Shown: positions 34,083 through 41,516 of the stretch, one piece after another
Numbering within the stretch: the stretch's first letter is position 1
How the letters are laid out: every line of letters begins with the position of its first letter
DNA from: an uncultured Muribaculaceae bacterium
Lineage (GTDB): Bacteria > Bacteroidota > Bacteroidia > Bacteroidales > Muribaculaceae
Assembly: GCA_910576935.1 (NCBI GenBank)
Contig: CAJTKG010000014.1
Coordinates: forward strand, 1 to 60,752
Length of the DNA: 60,752 nt
Reading direction: 5' to 3'
Program-made: the position numbers and the translations under genes
The notes under the pieces: generated by a model
Told to the model about the DNA's origin: nothing
What the model saw: the letters and a program-made list of their open reading frames with translations, nothing else
Databases searched by the model: none

Positions 34083-35642
34083 TTAGTTCTTGTCGGCGGC
34101 GCAGGCAGCTATGGGAGCGCTCATAGGCGAGGCATAGCTGCGGGCATAATAGTCGGCGAGTTGGCCTTCGAGGCGTCTGACGACATCGGCATAGCGCGGG
34201 TCGTTGGCGAGGTTGTGTTTCTCAAGCGGGTCATTCTCATAGTCATAAAGCTCGAGAGCGACAACTTTTGACCGGTCGAAAGGCATATAGGTCTTGAAGC
34301 CTTTTGTCCACTGCACCAGCCGGTAGCGCCTGTCGCGTATGGCATAGCCGGTGATGTCGTCGGCAAGCAGGTCGGCTTTGCCGCGCAAGTCGGTGTCGCT
34401 GTTGATGGTATAGTCTTCGGCGCATGTGCGGCTGAACTGGCTGATGGCGTAGTCTTTGACTTTTTTCTTGGGGTTCTTCAACACCGGCACGAGACTGACG
34501 CCGTCGAGCTGTTGCGGCTGCGGAGTGCCTGTCAGTTGGCAGACGGTAGGGAATATGTCGAGAAATTCACATACTGCATCGGTTTTGACTCCTTTCTTCA
34601 TGCCGGGCGCGGCTATTATCATCGGCACATGTGTGGCCTGCTCGAAGTCGGTTATCTTGTTCCACAGGCCGTGGTCACCGAGGTGGTAGCCGTGGTCGCC
34701 GAAGAGTATTATTATCGTATTGTCGGACAGACCGTTTTCGTCGAGAGCCTTGATGAGCTTGCCAACCTGGGCGTCGACATAAGAGATGCAGGCATAGTAT
34801 GCGTGGAGCAGGCGGCGCTGGGTATCCTCGTCGAGATGACGGGTGTCGATATAGCTCTCGAAAGGGGGTATATCGGAGTAGCCTTTAAGCTCCAACGAGT
34901 TGTGATAGGCATACTCGATCGGGTCGGACGACAGCGACTGATACTCGGCTACAGGCATCTTGTCGCGCTCATACATGTCCCAGTATTTCTTGGGGGCGCA
35001 GAACGGCAGGTGGGGTTTCTTGAAGCCTATGCCGAGGAAGAAAGGCTTGCCGCCGTCCTTAAGCTTCTTCATCGTTTTTATGGCCTCGTCGGCGATGACG
35101 CCGTCGGTATAGCCTTCGTCGGGGACATCGGCACATTCCGTGGCCACGCGGCCGTTGCCGAGAGCATACGTTGCGCCGGGTGTCTTCACATAAGGCAGCG
35201 ACCATGACAGCGGGTCGTCTTTGACGGTCTTGTCGCGCAACGGATGGTAGACCTTGCCGACGCCGACAGTCTCATAGCCCCGGTCTTTGAGGACCTGAGG
35301 CATCGTGACTATGTCGGGATTGTTTTTGCGGAACGAGCCCATGAGCCACCAGACGCCCGTATGGTCGGGGTTGAGGCCGGTCAGCAGGCTCGAACGGGTA
35401 GGGCCGCTCAGGGCGACCTGACAATATGCGTTGTTGAAGGTCACGCCGCGCGCCGCGAGTTCGTCCATGGCCGGCGTCTGAGCTATGGTGTCGCCGTAGG
35501 GCGATATCCATGGTTTCATGTCGTCGATGGCGATCAGCAGCACGTTAGGCCGGCTGTCGGGCGTCTGAGCCGCCGACATGGCCGCCGGAATCATCACGAG
35601 TGTATTGACGCCGCAGAGAATTAACCTTTTTCCTTTTTTCAT
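34083..35642 (-). CDS. Serine-type sulfatase, iduronate-2-sulfatase-like
   Basis: A 519-residue secreted sulfatase (signal peptide about 1-24). The metal site DD (Asp40-Asp41, LLIAIDDMKPW) and the activation motif S79-G-P-T-R83 (followed by SSLLTG) are clear. Ser in place of the usual Cys means it must be converted to formylglycine by an anaerobic radical SAM maturase, and one is encoded just to the right. GFKKPHLPF, LFGDHGYHLGDHGLWNK and THVPMIIAAPG are typical of the iduronate-2-sulfatase-like group. Substrates would be sulfated host glycans such as heparan or dermatan sulfate (inference). It shares a short divergent promoter region with the maturase operon. Confidence 0.9.
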   Translation of the reverse strand: MKKGKRLILCGVNTLVMIPAAMSAAQTPDSRPNVLLIAIDDMKPWISPYGDTIAQTPAMDELAARGVTFNNAYCQVALSGPTRSSLLTGLNPDHTGVWWLMGSFRKNNPDIVTMPQVLKDRGYETVGVGKVYHPLRDKTVKDDPLSWSLPYVKTPGATYALGNGRVATECADVPDEGYTDGVIADEAIKTMKKLKDGGKPFFLGIGFKKPHLPFCAPKKYWDMYERDKMPVAEYQSLSSDPIEYAYHNSLELKGYSDIPPFESYIDTRHLDEDTQRRLLHAYYACISYVDAQVGKLIKALDENGLSDNTIIILFGDHGYHLGDHGLWNKITDFEQATHVPMIIAAPGMKKGVKTDAVCEFLDIFPTVCQLTGTPQPQQLDGVSLVPVLKNPKKKVKDYAISQFSRTCAEDYTINSDTDLRGKADLLADDITGYAIRDRRYRLVQWTKGFKTYMPFDRSKVVALELYDYENDPLEKHNLANDPRYADVVRRLEGQLADYYARSYASPMSAPIAACAADKN

Positions 35643-35663
35643 GATATTGTCTGAGGTTTTTAT

Positions 35664-35681
35664 TATTTTTGCACAAAGATA
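35664..35681. promoter_or_regulatory. Two adjacent -7 elements on opposite strands
   Basis: TATTTTTG at 35664-35671 (plus) and TATCTTTG at 35674-35681 (minus) are two bases apart. They drive the maturase operon and the sulfatase respectively. RNA polymerase could not occupy both at once. Confidence 0.6.
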
Positions 35682-35712
35682 ATTATTGACGACAAAGTAT
35701 CAAACACCGGCC

Positions 35713-36345
35713 ATGAAAAAACTCTCTGTTGTTTTTGCCTCTGCGTTTGTCGCACTGTGTCAGTTTACGGCCACGGCGCAGACACTCGACACCGACGCCC
35801 TGAGCGCGTTTTCGCCCTCGACCGTCCGTCAGACTTTCGATGTCTGCCGCCATACCAAGCTCACTCCGGCCCAGCAGGTAAGCCTTGCCCGGGCCATCGA
35901 AGACGAGAACGCTCTCTTTGTCAGGATGATTGCCGATAACAACGGCGTCCTTGCCGTCAAAGACCGCAACCGCCTCGCCCGCATGAGAGACAACACCCTG
36001 CGCAAGCTCCTCGATGACGAAACACTCCTGCAATACTATCGCGGACTTTATGACGCCGAGGCCATGGCCGAGGGCACGGGCATCGCCAACGAGCTGCAGA
36101 AAAAATATGATCTCACCGACCAGAACTGGAAGTTCATACGCATCGCCTTTTATAAGATAGCCCTTGACAGCCGTGTCATCAGGAAAATGATGGCCGACAC
36201 TCCGGCCAAGGCACGCAAGGAGATAGAGCGCATACGCCGCGAGCAACTGAAGACGATAGAGGAGAAAGGCGGCATACGTGTCAACGACGATATGACGGTC
36301 GAGGTCATACGGCCGTTCGATCCTGTCGCCCTGCGCAAAGAGTGA
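35713..36345 (+). CDS. Periplasmic protein of unknown function
   Basis: A 210-residue exported protein: signal peptide MKKLSVVFASAFVALC to about residue 24, then an all-helical, charged body (LTPAQQVSLARAIEDENALF, RMRDNTLRKLLDDETLLQYYRGLYD, KARKEIERIRREQLKTIEE). Helical and rich in Arg/Lys/Glu, it resembles small periplasmic chaperone-like or Spy-like proteins in character only; I do not recognise a family. The start at 35713 is chosen because it gives a signal peptide, and the longer reading begins inside the promoter region. It overlaps the sulfatase maturase gene, so a role near sulfatase export or folding is possible (inference). Confidence 0.7.
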   Translation: MKKLSVVFASAFVALCQFTATAQTLDTDALSAFSPSTVRQTFDVCRHTKLTPAQQVSLARAIEDENALFVRMIADNNGVLAVKDRNRLARMRDNTLRKLLDDETLLQYYRGLYDAEAMAEGTGIANELQKKYDLTDQNWKFIRIAFYKIALDSRVIRKMMADTPAKARKEIERIRREQLKTIEEKGGIRVNDDMTVEVIRPFDPVALRKE

Positions 36346-37562
36346 TGGGTGTGCTTGCTCCGTTTGCTACGCCGCTCTATCTGATGGCCAAACCCGTCGG
36401 GAGCCGCTGCAATCTGAGGTGTGCATATTGCTATTATCTCGAGAAGGAAAAGCTCTATGCCGCCGATGGATGTGACATGATGATGGCCGACCGTGTGCTT
36501 GAGGCGTTTATACGGCAGTATATCGAATCACAGACCACACCGGCCGTGCTCTTCACGTGGCATGGAGGCGAGCCGCTGTTGCGCGACCGCTCTTACTATG
36601 AGAAAATCATCGCCCTCCAGCGCAGATATGCCCGTGGCATAAGAGTCGGCAATGCCATACAGACCAACGGCACGTTGATCGACGACGACACATGCCGATT
36701 CTTCAAAGACAACGGCTGGCTCGTCGGCCTGTCGGTCGACGGCCCGGAAGATCTTCACGACAGATACCGCCGCACAGCCACCGGCGGCCCGACGTTTGCC
36801 GCCGTCATGCGCGCTGTCGAGACTCTCAACCGCAACGGTGTCGACTGGAACGCCCTTGCCGTTATCAACGCGTATAACGTCTGTCATCCCGATCGGTTCT
36901 ATGACTTTTTCAAGTCGGTCGACTGTCATTATATACAATTTACGCCCGTCGTCGAGCGCCTTGTCGGCCATTCAGACGGCCGTCATCTTGCCGCGGTGAC
37001 CGACACCGGTGCGGCATTGGCCGATTTCTCGGTTGCACCCCGCCGGTGGGGCGACTTCCTATGCGCCCTCTTCGACCGTTGGGTGAGCAGCGACGTCGGC
37101 ACATACTTCATACAGCTCTTCGACGCCACTCTTGCCAACTGGGTCGGCGTGCCGCCCGGTGTCTGTTCGCTCGGCTCATATTGCGGCCATGCCGGTGTGG
37201 TCGAACATAACGGCGATGTCTACTCGTGTGACCATTTCGTTTTTCCCGAATACCGACTCGGCAACATTCTTGACCGTCCGTTGCTCGACATGATGTACGG
37301 TGACCGCCAACGCGACTTCGGCGCGGCCAAGCGCGGAGCCCTGCCGCGTCAGTGCCGCGAGTGCCGCTACAGCCTCATCTGCAACGGCGAGTGTCCGCGC
37401 AACCGCTTTGTCGTCACGGCCGACGGCGAGCCGGGGCTCAATTATCTGTGCGAAGGCTATTACCGTTTCTTCGACCATAGCGCGCCATATATGCGTTTCA
37501 TGAAAGACGAGCTGCTTGCCGGCCGCCCAGCCGCCAATGTAATGAAGCGAGTCGCAAAATAA
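36345..37562 (+). CDS. Anaerobic sulfatase-maturating enzyme (radical SAM)
   Basis: A 405-residue radical SAM enzyme that oxidises the active-site Ser or Cys of sulfatases to formylglycine in the cytoplasm without oxygen. The SAM-binding cluster motif is C22-NLR-C26-AY-C29. The C-terminal SPASM region has the extra cysteines that bind two auxiliary clusters (CSLGSYCGHAG, VYSCDHFVFPEYRLGN, CRECRYSLICNGECPRNRF). ATG 36345 overlaps the previous stop (TGATG); a GTG at 36342 is a less likely start. The divergent serine-type sulfatase is its obvious client. Confidence 0.93.
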   Translation: MGVLAPFATPLYLMAKPVGSRCNLRCAYCYYLEKEKLYAADGCDMMMADRVLEAFIRQYIESQTTPAVLFTWHGGEPLLRDRSYYEKIIALQRRYARGIRVGNAIQTNGTLIDDDTCRFFKDNGWLVGLSVDGPEDLHDRYRRTATGGPTFAAVMRAVETLNRNGVDWNALAVINAYNVCHPDRFYDFFKSVDCHYIQFTPVVERLVGHSDGRHLAAVTDTGAALADFSVAPRRWGDFLCALFDRWVSSDVGTYFIQLFDATLANWVGVPPGVCSLGSYCGHAGVVEHNGDVYSCDHFVFPEYRLGNILDRPLLDMMYGDRQRDFGAAKRGALPRQCRECRYSLICNGECPRNRFVVTADGEPGLNYLCEGYYRFFDHSAPYMRFMKDELLAGRPAANVMKRVAK

Positions 37563-37573
37563 TCGGCCGAAAA

Positions 37574-37605
37574 TTTGCCGTGACGGCTGTTTGTCTGTAA
37601 CTTTG
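37574..37605 (+). promoter_or_regulatory. Promoter of ruvX-def-ettA
   Basis: TAACTTTG at 37598-37605 with TTTG at 37574-37577, 20 bases upstream. ATG 37612 is 6 bases after the -7 element, so the message is probably leaderless; this also excludes the in-frame ATG at 37591. Confidence 0.65.
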
Positions 37606-37611
37606 CAAAAT

Positions 37612-38040
37612 ATGGGACGACTCCTGTCGATAGATTTCGGTCGTAAACGCTGCGGTATCGCGGTGACAGACCCTATGCGCATCGTGGCCAACGGTCTTAC
37701 TACCGTAGCCACCGGTGACTTGTGTGCTTTTGTCAAGACATATGTGGCTGCCGAGGGCGTCGACCGTGTTATCGTCGGTCTGCCAAAGACACTGAGGGGC
37801 GAACCTTCCGAGTCGATGCGTTATCTGACGCCGGTCATCAATCGTCTGCGCAAGGAGATAGCCCCCGTGGCGATTGACTTTTATGACGAGCGTTTCACCT
37901 CGGTGCTGGCCCACCGCGCCATGATAGACGGAGGAATGAAGAAGAGCGACCGCCGCGACAAGGCCGTTGTCGACGAGATATCGGCTACGATCATCCTTAA
38001 CGATTACCTACAGAGCAAACAATATAACGATACGATATGA
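37612..38040 (+). CDS. ruvX: Pre-16S rRNA nuclease / putative Holliday junction resolvase YqgF
   Basis: A 142-residue RNase H-fold protein of the YqgF/RuvX family, which matures the 5' end of 16S rRNA in E. coli. LLSIDFGRKRCGIAVTD holds the first catalytic Asp, VIVGLPKTLRGE the conserved GLP segment, and IDFYDERFTSVLA the Asp-Glu pair. A late Asp in DKAVVDEISATIIL completes the site. Length is normal. It starts the ruvX-def-ettA operon and overlaps def by four bases. Confidence 0.92.
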   Translation: MGRLLSIDFGRKRCGIAVTDPMRIVANGLTTVATGDLCAFVKTYVAAEGVDRVIVGLPKTLRGEPSESMRYLTPVINRLRKEIAPVAIDFYDERFTSVLAHRAMIDGGMKKSDRRDKAVVDEISATIILNDYLQSKQYNDTI

Positions 38041-38600
38041 AATTACCGGTATATCTTTACGGGCATCCGGTGCTCCGCGCCGAGAATGCCGATCTGACAT
38101 CCGACTATCCCGAACTCGACAAACTCATAGATGACATGTATGAGACCATGTATGCCAGCGAAGGGGTCGGTCTGGCCGCTCCGCAGATAGGCCGCAACAT
38201 CAAACTCGTCGTTATCGACGCCGATCCCGTCGGTGATAACTTCGAGGAATGCAAAGGGGTCAAACTTACATTTATAAATCCGACCGTGACGGTTCTCGAC
38301 GGCGACAAGGTGTCGAGGGCCGAAGGTTGTCTCAGCCTCCCCGACCTCTCTGAGAATGTCAGCCGTGTCGAGCACGTGCGCGTCGACTGGCTCGACCGCG
38401 ACTTCAAACCCGTGAGCCGTGAGTTCGGCGGTTTCCTCGCCCGCATCATACAGCATGAGTGCGACCACCTGTCGGGCAAGCTCTATATCGACCATATCTC
38501 GCCTATCAGAAAGCAACTTATCAGAAACAAACTCAACAATATTATCACCGGACGGATACGTCCCGATTACCCGGTGAAATATGCTCCTCGCAAACGTTAA
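38037..38600 (+). CDS. def: Peptide deformylase
   Basis: A 187-residue metalloenzyme that removes the formyl group from new proteins. The three defining motifs are present: GVGLAAPQIG, EGCLSLP (metal-binding Cys) and QHECDHLSG (HExxH with the catalytic Glu). It has a slightly longer C-terminal basic tail (RPDYPVKYAPRKR), as is usual in Bacteroidetes. It is co-translated with ruvX (ATGA) and lies 17 bases before ettA, a grouping of translation-linked functions. Confidence 0.97.
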   Translation: MKLPVYLYGHPVLRAENADLTSDYPELDKLIDDMYETMYASEGVGLAAPQIGRNIKLVVIDADPVGDNFEECKGVKLTFINPTVTVLDGDKVSRAEGCLSLPDLSENVSRVEHVRVDWLDRDFKPVSREFGGFLARIIQHECDHLSGKLYIDHISPIRKQLIRNKLNNIITGRIRPDYPVKYAPRKR

Positions 38601-38617
38601 AACACCAACATTGAATC

Positions 38618-40303
38618 ATGGCAGACGATAAAAAAGTAATATTCTCGATGGTGGGAGTGTCAAAGACATATCCCCCGCAGAAACAGGTATTGAAAAACAT
38701 CTACCTGTCGTTTTTCTACGGTGCCAAGATCGGCATCATCGGTCTTAACGGCTCGGGCAAATCATCGCTTCTGAAAATCATCGCCGGCATCGACAAGGAT
38801 TTCCAGGGAGAGGTCGTATTTTCGCCGGGCTACAGTGTCGGCTATCTCGAGCAGGATCCCAAGCTCGATCCCGACAAGACCGTCATAGAGGTCGTGCGCG
38901 AAGGAGTGCAGCCTATAATGGATCTCATGGCCGAGTTTGACGCCGTCAATCTCAGCTTCGGTGATCCCGACATACTCGGTGATCCCGACAAGATGGACGC
39001 TCTCATAGCCCGTCAGGCTGAGCTTCAGGATAAACTTGATGCTGCCGATGCCTGGAATATCGACTCGAAGCTCGAGCGAGCCATGGACGCCCTTCAGTGC
39101 CCGCCCGATGATCAGAAGATATCGACCCTCTCGGGCGGCGAGCGCCGTCGCGTGGCGCTCTGCCGCCTGTTGCTCCGGCAGCCCGACGTGCTCCTCCTCG
39201 ACGAGCCTACCAACCATCTCGACGCCGAGTCGATCGACTGGCTCGAGCAGCATCTAAACCAATATCCGGGAACTGTCATCGCCATCACACACGACCGCTA
39301 CTTCCTCGACCATGTCGCCGGCTGGATTCTCGAGCTCGACCGCGGCGAGGGAATACCCTGGAAAGGCAACTATTCGTCATGGCTCGACCAGAAGACCAAG
39401 CGCATGGCTCTCGAAGAGAAGCAGGCAAGCAAACGCCGCAAGACTCTCGAGCGCGAGCTCGAATGGGTGCGCATGGCACCCAAGGCCCGTCAGGCAAAAG
39501 GCAAAGCCCGTCTGTCGTCATATGACCGTCTGCTCAACGAAGACCAGAAACAGAAAGAAGAACGTCTCGAAATCTTCATACCCAACGGCCCGCGTCTGGG
39601 CAACAAAGTCATCGAAGCTACAGGTCTGGCCAAGGCTTTCGGAAAAAAACAGCTTTTTGACGGCCTCGACTTCTCGTTGCCGCCAAACGGCATCGTCGGA
39701 GTCATCGGCCCGAACGGTGCGGGCAAGACAACACTCTTCCGCCTGATCATGGGTCAAGAGAAACCCGATGCCGGCAGTTTCGACGTCGGCGAAACTGTCA
39801 AGATCGCCTACGTCGACCAGACTCACCACGACCTGCTGCCCGACAAGACCGTCTATGAGGTCATATCGCAGGGTGTCGAGTCGTTCCGCATGGGCGGACG
39901 CGATGTCAACGCGCGTGCCTATCTGTCGAAATTCAACTTCACCGGTGCCGACCAGGAAAAGAAAATAGGCGTCCTCTCGGGCGGCGAACGCAACCGTCTC
40001 CATCTCGCGATGGCCCTCAAAGAAGAAGGTAACGTCCTCCTGCTTGACGAACCTACCAACGACATAGACGTCAACACACTACGGGCACTCGAGGAAGGCC
40101 TTGACGATTTCGCCGGATGTGCCGTCGTCGTCAGTCACGACCGTTGGTTTCTCGACCGTATCTGTACCCACATACTATCGTTCGAGGGAGATGGCAAAGT
40201 CGTCTTCTATCAAGGTTCATACTCTGACTACGAAGACTACAAACGCGCCCGTAACGACGGAAAAGAACCCCCTCGCCGCCGTTACCGCAAGCTGATGGAG
40301 TAA
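38618..40303 (+). CDS. ettA: ABC-F ATPase, energy-dependent translational throttle protein EttA
   Basis: A 561-residue soluble protein with two ABC domains and no membrane part. Walker A1 is GLNGSGKSS, signature 1 LSGGERRRVALCRL, Walker B1 VLLLDEPTNHLD. The linker (KTKRMALEEKQASKRRKTLERELEWVRM) carries the arm. Walker A2 is GPNGAGKTT, signature 2 LSGGERNRLHLAMAL and Walker B2 VLLLDEPTNDID. ABC-F proteins bind the ribosomal E site; this length and the NDID second Walker B fit EttA. It ends the operon with a terminator downstream (about 40361-40397). Confidence 0.93.
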   Translation: MADDKKVIFSMVGVSKTYPPQKQVLKNIYLSFFYGAKIGIIGLNGSGKSSLLKIIAGIDKDFQGEVVFSPGYSVGYLEQDPKLDPDKTVIEVVREGVQPIMDLMAEFDAVNLSFGDPDILGDPDKMDALIARQAELQDKLDAADAWNIDSKLERAMDALQCPPDDQKISTLSGGERRRVALCRLLLRQPDVLLLDEPTNHLDAESIDWLEQHLNQYPGTVIAITHDRYFLDHVAGWILELDRGEGIPWKGNYSSWLDQKTKRMALEEKQASKRRKTLERELEWVRMAPKARQAKGKARLSSYDRLLNEDQKQKEERLEIFIPNGPRLGNKVIEATGLAKAFGKKQLFDGLDFSLPPNGIVGVIGPNGAGKTTLFRLIMGQEKPDAGSFDVGETVKIAYVDQTHHDLLPDKTVYEVISQGVESFRMGGRDVNARAYLSKFNFTGADQEKKIGVLSGGERNRLHLAMALKEEGNVLLLDEPTNDIDVNTLRALEEGLDDFAGCAVVVSHDRWFLDRICTHILSFEGDGKVVFYQGSYSDYEDYKRARNDGKEPPRRRYRKLME

Positions 40304-40360
40304 TTCCGCAATGCTTCGCTGTGTAAGCAAAACGTTTTAATTTGATTATAAATTGATAAA

Positions 40361-40397
40361 AACAGCTGTTGAAATGTATTCTTCGGCTGTTTTTTTG
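40361..40397 (+). terminator. Terminator after ettA
   Basis: AACAGC pairs with GCTGTT around a 19-base loop and is followed by seven or more T. It closes ruvX-def-ettA before the RNA gene. Confidence 0.7.
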
Positions 40398-40407
40398 TCA
40401 ACAATGT

Positions 40408-40438
40408 TTTGCCATATGCGAAATACTCTGTATCTTTG
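40408..40438 (+). promoter_or_regulatory. Promoter of the candidate RNA gene
   Basis: TATCTTTG at 40431-40438 with TTTG at 40408-40411, 19 bases upstream. No open reading frame of note follows before the terminator at 40668. Confidence 0.65.
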
Positions 40439-40443
40439 CATCA

Positions 40444-40711
40444 GATTATCGCACCTTTTGGGCTTTATCTTAGACCGATAATTATTTACGCATTATTAAC
40501 ATCATTAAGGACTAAGCTAAGGCATGCATTATACAATACGTCGCGATGACGGCATAAAATAATGTAGAGAGGTGTTATAGACAAGTAAGTATGATATAAT
40601 CTCTACACTGTTTTATTCTATAGGACAACATCTATATTAGAATCACAAATCGTGCCTTTTGGCTTAAGTCCTCTGCTCATTGCTTGAAATGGGCAGCGGA
40701 CAACTTTTTTT
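40444..40711 (+). ncRNA. Candidate structured non-coding RNA, about 265 nt
   Basis: A gene-free stretch with its own promoter and a strong terminator. Stem pairs visible inside are: 40469-40476 with 40509-40516 (one mismatch); hairpin 40539-40551 (arm CGTC); 40554-40559 plus 40563-40570 plus 40575-40579 with 40595-40599, 40600-40607 and 40611-40616, a long interrupted stem; 40615-40620 with 40638-40643, which competes for two bases with the previous stem. The terminator stem is 40668-40681 with 40688-40701 (14 pairs, two G-T) followed by seven T. ATCGCACCTTTTGG-GCTT at the 5' end and ATCGTGCCTTTTGGCTT near the 3' end are an imperfect direct repeat (40448-40465 and 40649-40665). I cannot name it; 6S RNA of the Bacteroidales kind is one candidate. 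tmRNA and RNase P RNA signatures are absent. Confidence 0.6.
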
Positions 40712-40755
40712 GTGTCTGCGCGTTGTTTTTGGGAATAACATATATAAAAAATGGT

Positions 40756-40763
40756 TACCTTTG
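40756..40763 (+). promoter_or_regulatory. -7 element of the ferritin gene
   Basis: TACCTTTG, giving a leader of about 45 bases before ATG 40812. No Fur-like dyad was obvious. Confidence 0.6.
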
Positions 40764-40811
40764 CGTACTTGAATTTAAAGGATAAAAACACCCTAAAATA
40801 TTATAACAATC

Positions 40812-41330
40812 ATGATTTCTAACAAAATTCAGGACGCTCTCAACGAGCAAATCAACGCCGAGCTTTGGTCGGCTTATCTATATCTATCTATGGGTATGCA
40901 TTTTGAGGCAGAAGGCTGCAAAGGCCTTGCCAACTGGTTTAAAGTGCAGTTTAAAGAAGAGCAGGCTCATGCCGAAATTTTCATGAATTATCTAAATTCA
41001 CGCGGAGGCCGCGTAGTGCTCAAAGCCATCGATGCCGTAGAGACAAAATGGGATTCTCCCCTCGCGGCTTTCGAGGCCACTCTCGCTCATGAACAGAAAG
41101 TGACAGCCATGATCAACAATCTATATGCTTTGGCTATGGACGAACACGACTATGCTACACGTGGCAAACTCGATTGGTTTGTATCTGAGCAGGTAGAAGA
41201 AGAGGAGACAGCCCGCGATCTCGTCGATCGTCTCAAACTCATCGGCAACGACGGACTTGCACTCTATACCCTCGATCAGGAGCTTGGCGCACGTACATAC
41301 AATGTGCCCTCACCTTTGGCGGGAAAATAA
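40812..41330 (+). CDS. ftnA: Ferritin
   Basis: A 172-residue non-haem ferritin that assembles into a 24-subunit shell and stores iron. The ferroxidase ligands are all present: Glu17, Glu50, His53, Glu94 and Gln127, at the same numbers as E. coli FtnA. The N-terminus (MISNKIQDALNEQINAELWSAYLYLSMG) and the helix EEQAHAEIFMNYL are typical. It stands alone between the RNA gene and a strong terminator. Confidence 0.97.
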   Translation: MISNKIQDALNEQINAELWSAYLYLSMGMHFEAEGCKGLANWFKVQFKEEQAHAEIFMNYLNSRGGRVVLKAIDAVETKWDSPLAAFEATLAHEQKVTAMINNLYALAMDEHDYATRGKLDWFVSEQVEEEETARDLVDRLKLIGNDGLALYTLDQELGARTYNVPSPLAGK

Positions 41331-41352
41331 TTTATTATCCGATAGGATTTTA

Positions 41353-41387
41353 GCGGGAGCGCGCCACAAAATGGCGTGCTCCCGCTT
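41353..41387 (+). terminator. Terminator after ferritin
   Basis: A 14-base stem (41353-41366 with 41372-41385, one G-T pair) with a five-base loop and only a short T tail. Confidence 0.8.
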
Positions 41388-41420
41388 GCTTTGACGGCAT
41401 CTCGACCGTTGACTGAACCA

Positions 41421-41460
41421 AAGGCATATGGACCGAGGGTTGAAACCCTCGGATTAAACC
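41421..41460. repeat. REP-like palindrome of the GAGGGTT type
   Basis: ATGGACCGAGGGTT followed by GA and AACCCTCGG forms a 9-base perfect stem (41433-41441 with 41444-41452). It resembles the ATGGAGCAAGGGTTT palindromes at 155-180, 54525-54549 and 60424-60447, with different arm bases but the same layout. A 63-codon reading frame across it is not a gene. Confidence 0.6.
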
Positions 41461-41516
41461 CATGGCGTGTTGAGTTAATGCACTATGCAGTAATGGTTTT
41501 GTCTATCTGTTCCATG

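Noticed and set aside
40444..40711. tmRNA or RNase P RNA
   Set aside because: No tag-peptide frame, no CCA end and no conserved RNase P core sequence could be seen.
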